A stretch of DNA of 64,000 bases from Streptantibioticus_C sp963761325 (GCA_963761325.1 CAVXGZ010000008.1:62001-126000), one strand, 5' to 3'. Counted from the first letter of the stretch, positions 17,095 through 26,794 are shown. The notes: a model not told the origin generated them from the letters alone. Numbers and translations are program-made.

Positions 17095-17702
17095 ATGCCC
17101 ATTCCCGCCGCCTTCAACCGCGCCACCCGAACCGTTCGCCACCAGACCGCCCGCATGACCCGGACGCAGAAGCTCTCCGCGGCCACCATCGCCGTCGTGG
17201 GAGCCTCCGTTCTGGCCGGCGCGGTGGTGCCGGGAGCTGCACAGGCCGCCGCGCCCACCCCCCACGCCGCCGTCGCCACCACCCACGCCCAGCCGCACAC
17301 CACCACGCACCACAGCGCCACCAGCGGCCACGCGCGGACAAGTCCATCGCGATCAAGACCACCGCCGACGCGATGCCCGCACACAACAACCTCGACGGCT
17401 GGATCACCCAGGCCCTGTCGATCATGCACAAGCACCACATCCCCGGCAGCTTCGAGGGCATCAAGCGCAACGTCCTGCGCGAGTCCAGCGGCAACCCCCA
17501 CGCCATCAACAACTGGGACATCAACGCGCAGAAGGGCATACCCTCCAAGGGCCTGCTCCAGGTCATCCCCCCGACCTTCGCGACCTACCACGTCGCCGGC
17601 ACCTCCAAGAACATCTACAACCCCGTCTCCAACATCGTCGCCGCCTGCAACTACGCCGCACACCGCTACGGCTCGATGGACAACGTGAACTCCGCATACT
17701 GA
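17095..17702 (+). pseudogene. Secreted transglycosylase SLT-domain protein, frameshifted
   Basis: The ATG at 17095 begins a Sec/Tat-type signal region (KLSAATIAVVGASVLAGAVV, cleavage near AQAA), but the lysozyme-like domain (NVLRESSGNPHAINNWD, SKGLLQVIPPTFATYH, GSMDNVNSAY) is in another frame. Joining GHA in the first frame to DKSIAIKTTADAMPAHNN in the second needs one extra base near 17332-17334. The catalytic Glu is in LRESSG. So the gene carries a one-base deletion or the base is a sequencing error. The intact protein would be a secreted peptidoglycan lytic transglycosylase of about 200 residues. Both halves keep normal codon bias, arguing for a recent event. Confidence 0.8.
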
Positions 17703-17742
17703 GACACACCACACCCACAACCAAAAACCGCACCACACACCT

Positions 17743-17778
17743 GTGGGCCCCGGAGACGAATACGCCTCCGGGGCCCAC
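17743..17778 (+). terminator. Hairpin terminator after the transglycosylase gene
   Basis: Thirteen-base perfect arms (GTGGGCCCCGGAG and CTCCGGGGCCCAC) with a ten-base loop, 40 bases after the stop. No U-tract. Confidence 0.8.
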
Positions 17779-18522
17779 ACGTTCGTGAAATCCGGGCGAT
17801 CGACCCGCCCACCGGAAATCAAGTTCACACGTGTACGACCGCGGCCCCGAGAATTCCCACCATGCGCTGCCATGCCGCGCGGCATCCCGGAGCCGCCCCG
17901 GATCCGCCCGCCGGGTGACGCCCCCGCCGATGGCCGGGCATCGACGACGGCGGCCTCCCCGGCGCTCGCCGGCCGGCAGTCCGATCCCGCGCGGAGGCCG
18001 GCCGCGCATCTCGGTCAACCCGGATGACGCCTCCACCGGCCGGCGAAGCGGAAAGATTTTTCATGCCGGTGAAAGTTCATGCTGACGGTGAGTCATATCC
18101 ACAGCTCCATGGCTTCTTCACTGGACTGGACCATAGAGAATGCGTGAAAACTCTTTACCTTTGGGGTCGTTCATGTGTCACTCTTGACGCGTACACGCCA
18201 AAGTCAAAACCTGCACGGCAGCCCCACCACGCACGGCACCGCCCAGCAGTCCCACGTACCCGCACTCCGCCGACGTGCTCAGGAGGAAGCGTTGCGCTCT
18301 CACGGACCCCCCGCCCGGGACCGGAAGCCGACGCCTGCCGACAGCACCTCCTGATCGTTCGCGAGGACCCGGGAGCGCTACCGGACCCGACTGAAGCGCC
18401 GGCCGCCTCGAAACGACGGTGACGATCGCCGATCGTTCGCAGGCTACGCGAGTAGAGCCGCTGGTTGCAGAGCACCGCCCAGCCCCGTCCCTCTCACCAC
18501 CACGAAGTGCCAGGAGGAAGCC
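17779..18522. other. Non-coding region upstream of the GH25 lysozyme gene
   Basis: About 744 bases. The middle (18045-18200) is AT-rich and promoter-like. At 18281-18294 there is an AGGAGGAAGC plus TTG element almost identical to the real ribosome site and TTG start of the lysozyme gene at 18512-18525. The frame after it stops after 20 codons. No convincing gene was seen. Confidence 0.45.
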
Positions 18523-19419
18523 TTGTTCTCCCGAATCCGCAACACCCGGTCCGTACGGCGAAGACTGCTGGTGGCCGGCGTACTCGGTACGAGCGTCGCA
18601 CTGGCCGCGACCATGACGGCCGGCACCGCCTCCGCCTCCGCCAAGGCGTTGCCGCCGGGCAGCACGATCCCGCTCGGCGACGGATACATGGGCGTCGGCT
18701 ACGTCCAGGACAGCCAGGGCTTCAAGGCCGACACAAGGCAGCTCCAGCTCGACGCACCCAGCGTGGTGACCCCGAAGGCCTCGTGGGGCCCGGCGGGTAT
18801 CGACGTGTCGCACTACCAGGGGTCGATCAACTGGTCGTCGGTGAAGGCGGCGGGCATCTCCTTCGCCTACATCAAGGCCACCGAGGGCACCACGTACACG
18901 GATCCCGACTTCAGTGCCAACTACCTGAACGCCTACAACGCCAAGGTGATCCGGGGCGCGTACCACTTCGCCCAGCCCGGCTCCTCCAGCGGTGCGGCGC
19001 AGGCGACCTACTTCGCCAGCCACGGCGGCGCCTGGTCGGCGGACAACCTGACGCTGCCCGGGATGCTGGACCTGGAGGGCGGCTGCTACGGCCTGTCCAC
19101 CTCGGCGATGCAGTCGTGGATCCTCGACTTCTACAACACGTACAAGGCGAAGACCGGCCGCGACGTCGTCATCTACACCAGCCCCAGCTGGTGGAACTCC
19201 TGCACCGGCGGCTGGGGCGGCATGTCCGCCAACAGCCCGCTGTTCGTGGCGGACTGGACCACCGCGGCCAACCCCACCATCCCGAGCGGCTTCCCGTTCG
19301 CGACGCTCTGGCAGTACACCGACTCCGGATCGGTGAGCGGTGTCTCGGGCGCCGTGGACCGCGACAAGTTCAACGGCGACAGCTCCCGCCTGCTGGCCCT
19401 GGCCAACAACACCGCGTGA
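18523..19419 (+). CDS. Secreted GH25 lysozyme (N-acetylmuramidase)
   Basis: A 298-residue protein. It has a twin-arginine-like signal (RRRLLVAGVLGTSVAL, cleavage near ASASA), then a GH25 domain from about residue 88 (GIDVSHYQGSINW) with the catalytic acidic residues in GIDVS and LDLEGG. The aromatic substrate cleft (YTSPSWWNS, ATLWQYT) is also present. It cleaves the MurNAc-GlcNAc bond of peptidoglycan outside the cell. The start is TTG, supported by AGGAGGAAG two bases upstream and by the signal sequence. The gene is monocistronic and converges on the GNAT gene. Confidence 0.93.
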   Translation: MFSRIRNTRSVRRRLLVAGVLGTSVALAATMTAGTASASAKALPPGSTIPLGDGYMGVGYVQDSQGFKADTRQLQLDAPSVVTPKASWGPAGIDVSHYQGSINWSSVKAAGISFAYIKATEGTTYTDPDFSANYLNAYNAKVIRGAYHFAQPGSSSGAAQATYFASHGGAWSADNLTLPGMLDLEGGCYGLSTSAMQSWILDFYNTYKAKTGRDVVIYTSPSWWNSCTGGWGGMSANSPLFVADWTTAANPTIPSGFPFATLWQYTDSGSVSGVSGAVDRDKFNGDSSRLLALANNTA

Positions 19420-19491
19420 CGGACGCCTGAACACCGCCGGCCACCGCGGCGATGCCCGAGCACGGGTGATCGCCGTAGTGCACCGGACGAT

Positions 19492-19528
19492 CCCCGGCGG
19501 AGCGGGTCACGTGCCCGCCCCGCCGGGG
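19492..19528. terminator. Bidirectional hairpin terminator
   Basis: Fifteen-base arms beginning CCCCGGCGG and ending CCGCCGGGG, with one mismatch and a seven-base loop, between the converging lysozyme and GNAT genes. Confidence 0.75.
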
Positions 19529-19617
19529 CAGCGCCATAACGGCGTGCCGCTGCGGCCGTTACACCGCGACATGTCCGACGGGCCGTCATGTCTGGCCGCC
19601 GGTACGGCAATTCGCCG

Positions 19618-20139
19618 TCACGTCTCGGAGGAACCGGCTGCGCGGGTCATGCGCACGTTGGGCAGCCTTCCCCGCCAGAGTTCTCGCTCGTCGGTGGCCT
19701 TGAACCCGAAGCGCTCGTAGAAGCGAACGGCCCGCTCGTTGTAATCGGTGACCCAAAGACTCATGGGTGCGTCTCCCGCCCAGGCGAGGAACTCGCCCAT
19801 CATCCGGCTCCCGATCCCCTGGCCCTGGGCTTCGTCGAGCAGATACATCGGGCCGAGGGCGACCACCTCGTCCCGGCGACCGCAGAGGACGCCGACGATC
19901 CGCGTACCGGAGCGGACGACACGGCAGAACAGCAGGTCCGGTTGCCGCTTCGCCACCGTGATGAACTCCCGCCACTGAGCGGCCCCTTCCGCCGTCGCGG
20001 AGAGGCCGCGATGCTCACGGATCCATCTCTCGTCTATCCCCGCCTCCTCGTTGGGATACGTCTGCAGCCAGGACGTCAACAGCACGGTCCCCAGAGTCAC
20101 GGCGTCCTCGGCACGGGGGGCTTCGATCGCAAGGGTCAT
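19618..20139 (-). CDS. GNAT-family N-acetyltransferase
   Basis: A 173-residue acetyltransferase. The acetyl-CoA pyrophosphate loop is visible as EAQGQGIGSRMM, preceded by the beta4 strand GPMYLLD and followed by the C-terminal NERAVRFYERFGF signature. The substrate is unknown; such stand-alone proteins often acetylate amino groups of small molecules or proteins. The ATG at 20139 has GAGGA eight bases upstream and is preferred to the ATG three codons earlier. It is monocistronic and divergent from the NUDIX gene. Confidence 0.88.
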   Translation of the reverse strand: MTLAIEAPRAEDAVTLGTVLLTSWLQTYPNEEAGIDERWIREHRGLSATAEGAAQWREFITVAKRQPDLLFCRVVRSGTRIVGVLCGRRDEVVALGPMYLLDEAQGQGIGSRMMGEFLAWAGDAPMSLWVTDYNERAVRFYERFGFKATDERELWRGRLPNVRMTRAAGSSET

Positions 20140-20331
20140 GGCGGCCATCCTCGAAGACGCCCGGCGGACGCGTCGCATGGTTTTCGCCCCTCCAGCCGAT
20201 CCCGGCGGGCTCCCGGTCCCGCGCGGGCCGTTCTTCCCTGCCCGGCCTCCCGGCTTCGAGGGCGCGGCGGGCCGCGTGGCGAACGACATCTCGGTTGCGA
20301 GTGCCGCGTCGAGGTGGGCCAAGATGATCCG

Positions 20332-20841
20332 ATGAGCCACGAGACAGAAGGGGCGGCCGAGGCGGCCGCCGGCGGGCCGAAGCGGGGAAGTTTCCGGTTG
20401 GCGGCGTACGCCGTGTGCGTCGAGGGCGGCCGGGTGCTGCTCGCCCATCACGCGTCAGGAAACTGGACGCTTCCGGGCGGCAGGGTCGAGCACGCGGAGG
20501 ATCCGTTCGACGCGGTGGTCCGGGAGGTCGCCGAGGAGACCGGCTGCGACGCGGTGGTCGAACGCCTGCTGGGCGTGGACTCGAGGGTGATCCCCGCGGC
20601 CGACGCGCGTGCGGGAGTCGAGCACCAGAACGTCGGCGTCTTCTACCGGGTCCGCATCACCGGCGGCCGGCTCCGGCCTGAGCCGAACGGCGAAACCGTC
20701 GAGTCGGTCTGGACCCCGATCCCCGAGGTCGCCCGCCTGCGCCGGTCATCGCTGGTCGACATCGGCCTGGCACTGGCGCAGACCGCTCCGCCGACCGGCC
20801 ACGTCGCCTCCGTCCCGGTCGGCGGCCTGATCCGGCACTGA
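20332..20841 (+). CDS. NUDIX hydrolase
   Basis: A 169-residue protein with a complete NUDIX box: GGRVEHAEDPFDAVVREV followed by AEETG, which matches GX5EX7REUXEEXGU. Such enzymes hydrolyse nucleoside diphosphates linked to another moiety in the presence of Mg. The ATG at 20332 precedes a short acidic N-terminus and then the strand RLAAYAVCVEGGRVLL. The substrate cannot be read. It converges on the methyltransferase gene at 20874 with 32 bases between stops. Confidence 0.9.
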   Translation: MSHETEGAAEAAAGGPKRGSFRLAAYAVCVEGGRVLLAHHASGNWTLPGGRVEHAEDPFDAVVREVAEETGCDAVVERLLGVDSRVIPAADARAGVEHQNVGVFYRVRITGGRLRPEPNGETVESVWTPIPEVARLRRSSLVDIGLALAQTAPPTGHVASVPVGGLIRH

Positions 20842-20873
20842 GGCGACCGAGGCGGCGGGCGGCCGGACGACGG

Positions 20874-21659
20874 TCAGGGAAGGCGTGCGACTCCCCCGTA
20901 GATGCCGCCGGGCTCGTCCGCCGGGGCGGCCGTGTCCTTGAACCACTTCGTCGTGACGACCAGGCCGGGGTCGACAAGGTCGAGGCCGTCGAAGAACCGG
21001 AGGATCTCCTCGCGGCTCCGCAAGGACAACGGCACGCCGCTGTCGGCGTACTTCCTCGCGACGTTGGCGGCGAGTTCCGGGAGCAGGTCCAAGGAGCCGT
21101 GCGACATCACGAGATAGCTGCCGGAGGGCAGGGCGTCCAGCAGGGTGCGCACGATGTCGTGCGGCTTCTGCTCGTCGGGCACGAAGGGCATGAGCGCGAT
21201 GAGCGAGAGTGCGATCGGACGATCGAAGTCCAGGATCCGGCGGGCGTGCTCCAGGATCCGGTGCGGATCGCGGACATCCGACTGGATGTAGTCGGTGACC
21301 CCCTCGGGCCCGCTGACCAGCAGCGCCTGGGCGTGCCGCAGAACGATGGGGTCGTAGTCGGTGTAGACGACCCGGGCGGTCGGCACGATCGCCTGAACGA
21401 TCTGGTGCAGGTTCGGAGTCGTCGGGATGCCGGTGCCGATGTCGAGGAACTGGTCGATGCCCGTGCCGGCCAGCCAGGCCATCGCCCGGTGCATGAACTC
21501 CCGGTTCTGCCGCGCCGCGTCCTTCGCCTCGGGCGGCAGCCTCTCGCCGACTTCCCAGTCGGGCCGGTAGTTGTCCTTGCCACCCAGCAGATAGTCGTAC
21601 ACCCGCGCGGGATGAGGCTTGGTGGTGTCTATTCGCATGCCTGGGGTGTCTGCCGCCAC
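20874..21659 (-). CDS. SAM-dependent methyltransferase of the DUF574 (Methyltransf_19) type
   Basis: A 261-residue protein with the hallmarks of this actinobacterial family: PHPARVYDYLLGGKDN near the N-terminus, the SAM motif FLDIGTGIPTTPN, VYTDYDP, and the DFDRPIALSLIALMPF segment. In Streptomyces the family is abundant and mostly of unknown substrate. The GTG at 21659 has GGAG six bases upstream; an ATG seven codons later (21638) is the alternative. It is monocistronic. Confidence 0.88.
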   Translation of the reverse strand: MAADTPGMRIDTTKPHPARVYDYLLGGKDNYRPDWEVGERLPPEAKDAARQNREFMHRAMAWLAGTGIDQFLDIGTGIPTTPNLHQIVQAIVPTARVVYTDYDPIVLRHAQALLVSGPEGVTDYIQSDVRDPHRILEHARRILDFDRPIALSLIALMPFVPDEQKPHDIVRTLLDALPSGSYLVMSHGSLDLLPELAANVARKYADSGVPLSLRSREEILRFFDGLDLVDPGLVVTTKWFKDTAAPADEPGGIYGGVARLP

Positions 21660-21901
21660 GACGAGCTCCGTTACTGCGAAGAGTGGATCAAGGCAGCGTA
21701 TACGCACGCGTTGGCCCGGTCTAGACAACAACACGGCCGTGGTGGTGGATATTGACGATGCGTCACCAGTCATCCACCGATGCGGCGTGATCTCGAACGT
21801 GAGCAAGGCGGCGTCAAACGAGCTGTGCGCATGCGCGGCCGGTTTCCGCAGGCGCGGCGCGGGGCTTCCACCCACGCCGATCGCGCCAACTCTGCTCCGT
21901 G

Positions 21902-22678
21902 TCAGTCCTGTTCGCAGCGGCGGGCGCGGTAGCACCGGGTGAGGTACGGGACGGTGACGCGGTCTCGTCCGCTCGGCGCCGGAAGCCGGGCGGCCAACTC
22001 GGCGACCTCGGCGAGCAGGGCGGCGCGTTCGGCGTCGGGCATCGTGATCACGTAGCTGCGCGAGGACACCAGATCGATCAGCTCGTCCCGGCCGAGTTCG
22101 TGGCGCCATTCCACCGTGTGGGTCTCGGTCGCCCCGAAGAGGTCGGGGCGTTCCGCGAGGGCGGCGACGCCGACGCCGTGGGTGGGCGGCGCGCCGTTCG
22201 GATGGAGGAGCCGGCCGAGTCGCGCGGTCCACTCGTCGCGTTCGTCACGGACGTTCCAGACCAGGCCGAGAACACCGCCGGGTGCCAGCACGCGAGCGGC
22301 CTCGGGGACCGCCTGCCGGGTGTCGACCCAGTGCCATGCCTGCGCCACCAGGACCGCGTCCATCACCGCGTCGGGCAGGGGCAGCGACTCCGCGGTGCCC
22401 GCCAGGGCGCGTGCCGCGGGCGCCGCCGCGACCAGCTGCTCGCGCATGCCTTCGGACGGCTCCACCGCCGTCACGTCGAGCCCCCGCGCCAGAAGCCGGC
22501 GGGTCAGCTTTCCGGTGCCGGCTCCCAGGTCGAGCACCCGGCGGCCGGTGTCCCGGAGCAGCCAGTCCACCGCCACCGCCGGGTAGGACGGCCGGCCGCG
22601 CTCGTACGCGTCTGCCGCGGCCCCGAACGACCCTGCCTGGGCAGCCCGTTCGCGATCAGCCGCTGTTCGGTTCGCCAT
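21902..22678 (-). CDS. Class I SAM-dependent methyltransferase
   Basis: A 258-residue UbiE-like methyltransferase. Motif I is VLDLGAGTGKLT, motif II is VTAVEPSEGM, and motif III-like DAVLVAQAWHW is followed by VLAPGGVLGLVW. The substrate is unknown. The ATG at 22678 has GGGTGG nearby. It is divergent from the DUF5808 gene, with 126 bases between starts. Confidence 0.88.
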   Translation of the reverse strand: MANRTAADRERAAQAGSFGAAADAYERGRPSYPAVAVDWLLRDTGRRVLDLGAGTGKLTRRLLARGLDVTAVEPSEGMREQLVAAAPAARALAGTAESLPLPDAVMDAVLVAQAWHWVDTRQAVPEAARVLAPGGVLGLVWNVRDERDEWTARLGRLLHPNGAPPTHGVGVAALAERPDLFGATETHTVEWRHELGRDELIDLVSSRSYVITMPDAERAALLAEVAELAARLPAPSGRDRVTVPYLTRCYRARRCEQD

Positions 22679-22804
22679 GTCCGCCACCCTAGACCGGGAA
22701 GACGCCGCGACCGGGCCGGGCCGCATACGTCACACAGTGAGCGCCCGGTGACGTCGGACCCGGCGCGTATCCTGCCCCCAGGCACGGTGTCCGGAGGGCG
22801 GACC

Positions 22805-22999
22805 ATGAATCGGGACGACGACCGAAACTGGAAGTACGGGATCATCTACTTCAACCGCGATGATCCGGATCTCGTCGTGCCGAAGCGCAACATCGACTTC
22901 GGCGGACGGACGTTGAACTACGCGCGCCCCATGGCCTGGATCATCAGCATCGGCATCCCTGTCGGCGCGGCCACGCTCGCCTATCTCTCCAAACACTGA
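22805..22999 (+). CDS. DUF5808-type small membrane protein
   Basis: A 64-residue protein. The N-terminal half (KYGIIYFNRDDPDLVVPKR and GGRTLNYARP) matches the DUF5808 motif of a YFN-D-P-VPKR stretch followed by LN-ARP. The C-terminal half is a single transmembrane helix (AWIISIGIPVGAATLAYL). The function of the family is unknown. The ATG has GGAGGGCGG upstream. It is monocistronic, followed by a hairpin. Confidence 0.8.
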   Translation: MNRDDDRNWKYGIIYFNRDDPDLVVPKRNIDFGGRTLNYARPMAWIISIGIPVGAATLAYLSKH

Positions 23000-23089
23000 T
23001 TCCCGCACCGCCCGAGTGGCCAAGCCCCGGGGCAGGGGGCGAAGGGCCGAGCTGGACAGATCGGGCCTTGATGGATAGACAAGCATACG

Positions 23090-23144
23090 AAGCTCCGGGC
23101 GGGCAGGTCGGTCTTGTTCGAGACGACCCGCCTACCGGGAGCTT
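23090..23144 (+). terminator. Imperfect hairpin between the DUF5808 gene and htpG
   Basis: Outer arms AAGCTCC and GGAGCTT and inner arms GGTCG and CGACC fold into an imperfect stem about 90 bases after the DUF5808 stop and 118 bases before htpG. Probably a terminator; a role in the htpG leader is the alternative. Confidence 0.5.
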
Positions 23145-23261
23145 CACCTGTTCCCGCACACAGCCGCCACCCCGGATCCGCCTGCCCTGAGCCGGCTGGG
23201 AGACGGCCCTGTGCCGGGAGTCAGTACCGTCACCTGGTGGCCTGAGAAGGAATCGCGAATT

Positions 23262-25193
23262 ATGCCGACTGAGACGTTCGAGTTCCAGGTGGAAGCGCGC
23301 CAGCTTCTGCAGATGATGATCCACTCGATCTACTCGAACAAGGACGTGTTCCTGCGCGAACTCGTCTCCAACGCGTCCGACGCTCTCGACAAGCTCCGGC
23401 TGGAGGCGCTCCGCGACGACGCGCTCGGCGCGGACGTGTCCGACCTGCACATCGACATCGAGGCGGACAAGGACGCCGGCACGCTGACCGTGCGGGACAA
23501 CGGCATCGGCATGTCGCACGACGAGGTGGTCCGGCTCATCGGGACGATCGCGAACTCGGGGACCGCGCAGTTCCTGCGCGAACTCAAGGAGGCCGGGGAC
23601 ACCGCCGCCACCGAGGGGCTGATCGGACAGTTCGGCGTCGGGTTCTACTCCAGTTTCATGGTGGCCGACGAGGTCACGCTCCTGACCCGGCGCGCGGGTG
23701 AGAGCCAGGGCACCCGGTGGACGTCGAGCGGCGAGGGCACGTACACGATCGAGACCGTCGACGAGGCCCCGCAGGGCACCTCGATCGTCCTCCACCTGAA
23801 GCCGGAGGACACCGAGGACCAGCTGTACGACTACACCTCGCCGTGGAAGATCAAGGAGATCGTCAAGCGGTACTCCGACTTCATCACCTGGCCCATCAGG
23901 ATGGCCGCGCCGGCCCCGGCCGCGGACGCCGGCAGCAGCGGGACCGAGGACGAGGACGCCCCGCGCGAACCCGAGACCCTGAACTCCATGAAGGCCCTGT
24001 GGGCCCGCTCGCGCGAGGAGGTCACGGACGAGGAGTACCACGAGCTGTACAAGCGCATCAGCCACGACTGGATCGACCCGCTGGAGACCGTCCGGCTCCA
24101 CGCGGAGGGCACCTTCGAGTACCAGGCGCTGCTGTTCATCCCCTCCCACGCGCCGCAGGACCTGTTCCAGCAGGGCTACAAGCGGGGCGTCCAGCTCTAC
24201 GTGAAGCGCGTCTTCATCATGGACGACTGCGAAGCGCTGATGCCGCCCTACCTGCGCTTCGTGAAGGGTGTCGTCGACGCCCAGGACCTGTCCCTCAACG
24301 TCTCCCGCGAGATCCTCCAGCAGGACCGCCAGATCCAGTTGATGCACCGCCGCCTGGCGAAGAAGGTGCTGTCGACGGTGAAGGACATGATGTCCGCGCA
24401 GCCGGAGCGCTACGCCACGTTCTGGCGGGAGTTCGGCCGCGTCCTCAAGGAGGGGCTGCTGAACGACGCCGAGAGCCGCGACGCGATCCTCGGCGTGTCC
24501 TCGTTCGCCACCACCCACGACAAGGAGCAGCCGACCACCCTGCGGCAGTACGTGGAGCGGATGAAGGACGGGCAGGAGCACATCTACTTCCTGACCGGCG
24601 AGTCCCGGCAGTCCATCGAGAACTCGCCGCACATGGAGGCGTTCGCCGCCCAGGGTGTCGAGGTGCTGCTGCTCACCGACCCCGTCGACGAGGTGTGGGT
24701 CGAGGCGGTGCCCGAGTTCGACGGCAGGCAGTTGCGCTCCGTGGCCAAGGGCGAGGTGGAGCTCGGCACGGAGGAGGAGAACAAGGCGAAGGAGAGCGAG
24801 CGCGAGAAGCAGCAGGAGGAGTACGCGGGGCTGCTGACCTGGATGACGGACCGGCTGAGCGAGAACATCAAGGAGGTGCGGCTCTCCTCCCGGCTGACCG
24901 TCTCTCCCGCCTGCATCGTCTCGGACACGCACGATGTGACGCCGGCGCTGGAGAACCTCTACCGGGCGATGGGCCAGGCCGTTCCGCACGTCAAGCGCAT
25001 CCTCGAACTCAACCCGGGACACCCGCTGGTCAGCGGCCTGAACCGGGCGCACGCCGAGCGCCCGGAGGACACCGGTCTGGAGGAGACGGCCGAACTCCTG
25101 CACAGCATGGCCCTGCTGGCCGAGGGCGGCGAGCTGAGCGATCCGTCACGCTTCGTCAAGCTGATGGCCGACCGCCTCGAACGCACCCTGTGA
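23262..25193 (+). CDS. htpG: Molecular chaperone HtpG (Hsp90)
   Basis: A 643-residue bacterial Hsp90. The GHKL ATPase signatures are in order: [32 protein letters not shown] and [15 protein letters not shown]. The middle domain contains the conserved LNVSREILQ and the C-terminal dimerisation domain follows. Length is normal for HtpG. It refolds and remodels client proteins in the cytoplasm with ATP hydrolysis. The ATG has AGAAGG about eleven bases upstream. It is monocistronic, with a strong terminator after it. I saw no clear HspR or HrcA operator in the 260-base upstream region. Confidence 0.96.
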
Positions 25194-25218
25194 ACGGTCG
25201 ATAGCCGCACGCGAGACG

Positions 25219-25257
25219 GGCGGGCCACGACCTGGAGACCGCAGGCCGTGGCCCGCC
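25219..25257 (+). terminator. htpG terminator hairpin
   Basis: Sixteen-base arms (starting GGCGGGCCACG and ending CGTGGCCCGCC) with one mismatch and a seven-base loop, 25 bases after the htpG stop. Confidence 0.8.
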
Positions 25258-25338
25258 TCCCGCACGGCGGCGCGGTCCTGTCCGCACGGTGCGATCCGCG
25301 AGCCCTGCCCTGCCGCGTGGGTCGGCCGCGCCGTTACG

Positions 25339-25383
25339 TTGACGACGATCAACGTTGATCTCGCCGACGTGACCGCCAATACT
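25339..25383 (+). promoter_or_regulatory. Palindromic operator overlapping a candidate leaderless promoter
   Basis: GATCAACGTTGATC (25347-25360) is a perfect 14-base palindrome, and ACGTTGA/TCAACGT forms an overlapping inverted repeat from 25336. Taking TTGATC (25355-25360) as the -35, AATACT (25378-25383) lies 17 bases on as the -10. That places the transcription start at or next to the ATG at 25391. No ribosome site precedes this ATG, which fits a leaderless mRNA repressed through the palindrome. Confidence 0.55.
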
Positions 25384-25390
25384 CGCAACC

Positions 25391-26794
25391 ATGCCGAACA
25401 GCGACGCCGAGGGTCTCGCCGAGCGGATCTGGCGTCAGCTCGGCGGCGCGCCGGATCCGCTCCACGCGGTGGGCTGCTCGGGACCCGAACGGTTCCTGCC
25501 GGCCGCGTTCGACGTGACGGGCCTGGCCGCCGCGACCGTCGGCGCCGCCACCCTGGCGACCGCGGAACTGCTCGCCGCCCGGCGCCGGGAGCCGATCCGC
25601 CCGGTCCACGTCGACCGTCGTGCGGCGAGCGCGGCGTTCCTGAGCGAGGTGCTGTTCGCACCGCGGGGATGGCGGCGTCCGCCGGCCTGGGATCCGCTCG
25701 CCGGCAACTACCCGGCGAGTGACGGCTGGATCAGGCTGCACACCAACTACCGCACGCACCGTGCCGCCGTCGAGCGGGTGATCGGCCCGGTGGCCGACCG
25801 CGCCGCCACCGCCTCGGCCGTCGCCTCCTGGCCGGCGCACGAGTTGCAGGAGGCCGTCGTCGCCGCCGGTGGCTGCGCCGCCGCGATGAACGACCGCGAG
25901 CAGTGGCTGGCGTCCCCGGCCGGCGCCTCCACAGCGACGGAACCGATCGTGCGCCAGGAGGTCCGGCCGGGTGCCGCCTCCCGGGAGCTGCCGGCCCTGC
26001 CGGAAGGCGGGGCGCCGCTGGCGGGGGTGCGGGTGCTGGACCTGACCAGGGTGATCGCCGGACCGGTGTGCACGCGTTTCCTGGCCGCCTACGGTGCCCA
26101 GGTGCTGCGGATCGATCCGCCCGGGTTCGAGGAGGTCGCCGCGCTCGTCCCGGACACCTCGGCGGGCAAGCGCTGCGCCGCACTCGACCTGCACCGGCCC
26201 GCCGACCGGGCCGTCTTCGACACACTCCTCGGCCGGGCGCACGTCCTCGTCACCGGGCTGCGGCCCGGCGCGATGGAACGCCTGGGCTACGACCCGGACC
26301 ACCTGCACGAGCGCCACCCGCACCTGGTCACGGCGTCGTTGAACGCCTACGGCTGGTCCGGGCCGTGGTCGGGGCGCCGCGGATTCGACAGCCTGGTGCA
26401 GATGAGCAGCGGCATCGCCGCCGCCGGCTCGGCCGCCCGCGGCGAGGACCGGCCGGTCCCGCTGCCGGCCCAGGCGCTCGACCACGGCACCGGCTACCTT
26501 CTCGCCGCCGCGATCTGCCGGGCGCTGACCCGGCGCGTCGGCACGGGTGGCGGCACCGGCATCCGCGCCTCACTCGTCGGCACCGCCAACCTGCTCACCG
26601 CCCACCCGGCCCCCGGCGGACTCGCCGCCCCGGCGCCCGACTTCCGCGACGACGACACCGAACCGGTCGACACCGCGTGGGGACCGGCCCGCCGGGTGCC
26701 CGTGCCCGGCTCGATCGCCGGCGTCGAGCCCCGGTGGTCCGTCGGCGCCGGCCCGCTGGGACGGCACGCGCCGGATTGGACGGCCGCCGAGTGA
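25391..26794 (+). CDS. CaiB/BaiF (class III) CoA-transferase family protein
   Basis: A 467-residue protein. Residues from about 212 onwards carry the family start (LAGVRVLDLTRVIAGPVCTRFLAAYGAQV) and the DLHRPADR, LVTGLRPGAMERLGY and SLNAYGWSGPW segments. The first 200 residues contain a second, truncated family-like half (GLAAATVGAATLATAELLAARR), the tandem layout seen in several actinobacterial members. Class III enzymes move CoA between carboxylic acids through an aspartyl intermediate. The donor and acceptor are unknown. Translation probably starts leaderless. Confidence 0.87.
   Translation: MPNSDAEGLAERIWRQLGGAPDPLHAVGCSGPERFLPAAFDVTGLAAATVGAATLATAELLAARRREPIRPVHVDRRAASAAFLSEVLFAPRGWRRPPAWDPLAGNYPASDGWIRLHTNYRTHRAAVERVIGPVADRAATASAVASWPAHELQEAVVAAGGCAAAMNDREQWLASPAGASTATEPIVRQEVRPGAASRELPALPEGGAPLAGVRVLDLTRVIAGPVCTRFLAAYGAQVLRIDPPGFEEVAALVPDTSAGKRCAALDLHRPADRAVFDTLLGRAHVLVTGLRPGAMERLGYDPDHLHERHPHLVTASLNAYGWSGPWSGRRGFDSLVQMSSGIAAAGSAARGEDRPVPLPAQALDHGTGYLLAAAICRALTRRVGTGGGTGIRASLVGTANLLTAHPAPGGLAAPAPDFRDDDTEPVDTAWGPARRVPVPGSIAGVEPRWSVGAGPLGRHAPDWTAAE

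Noticed and set aside
18024..18422. 132-codon plus-strand frame upstream of the GH25 gene
   Set aside because: Crosses the promoter-like AT-rich stretch, has irregular composition and no domain; judged non-coding.
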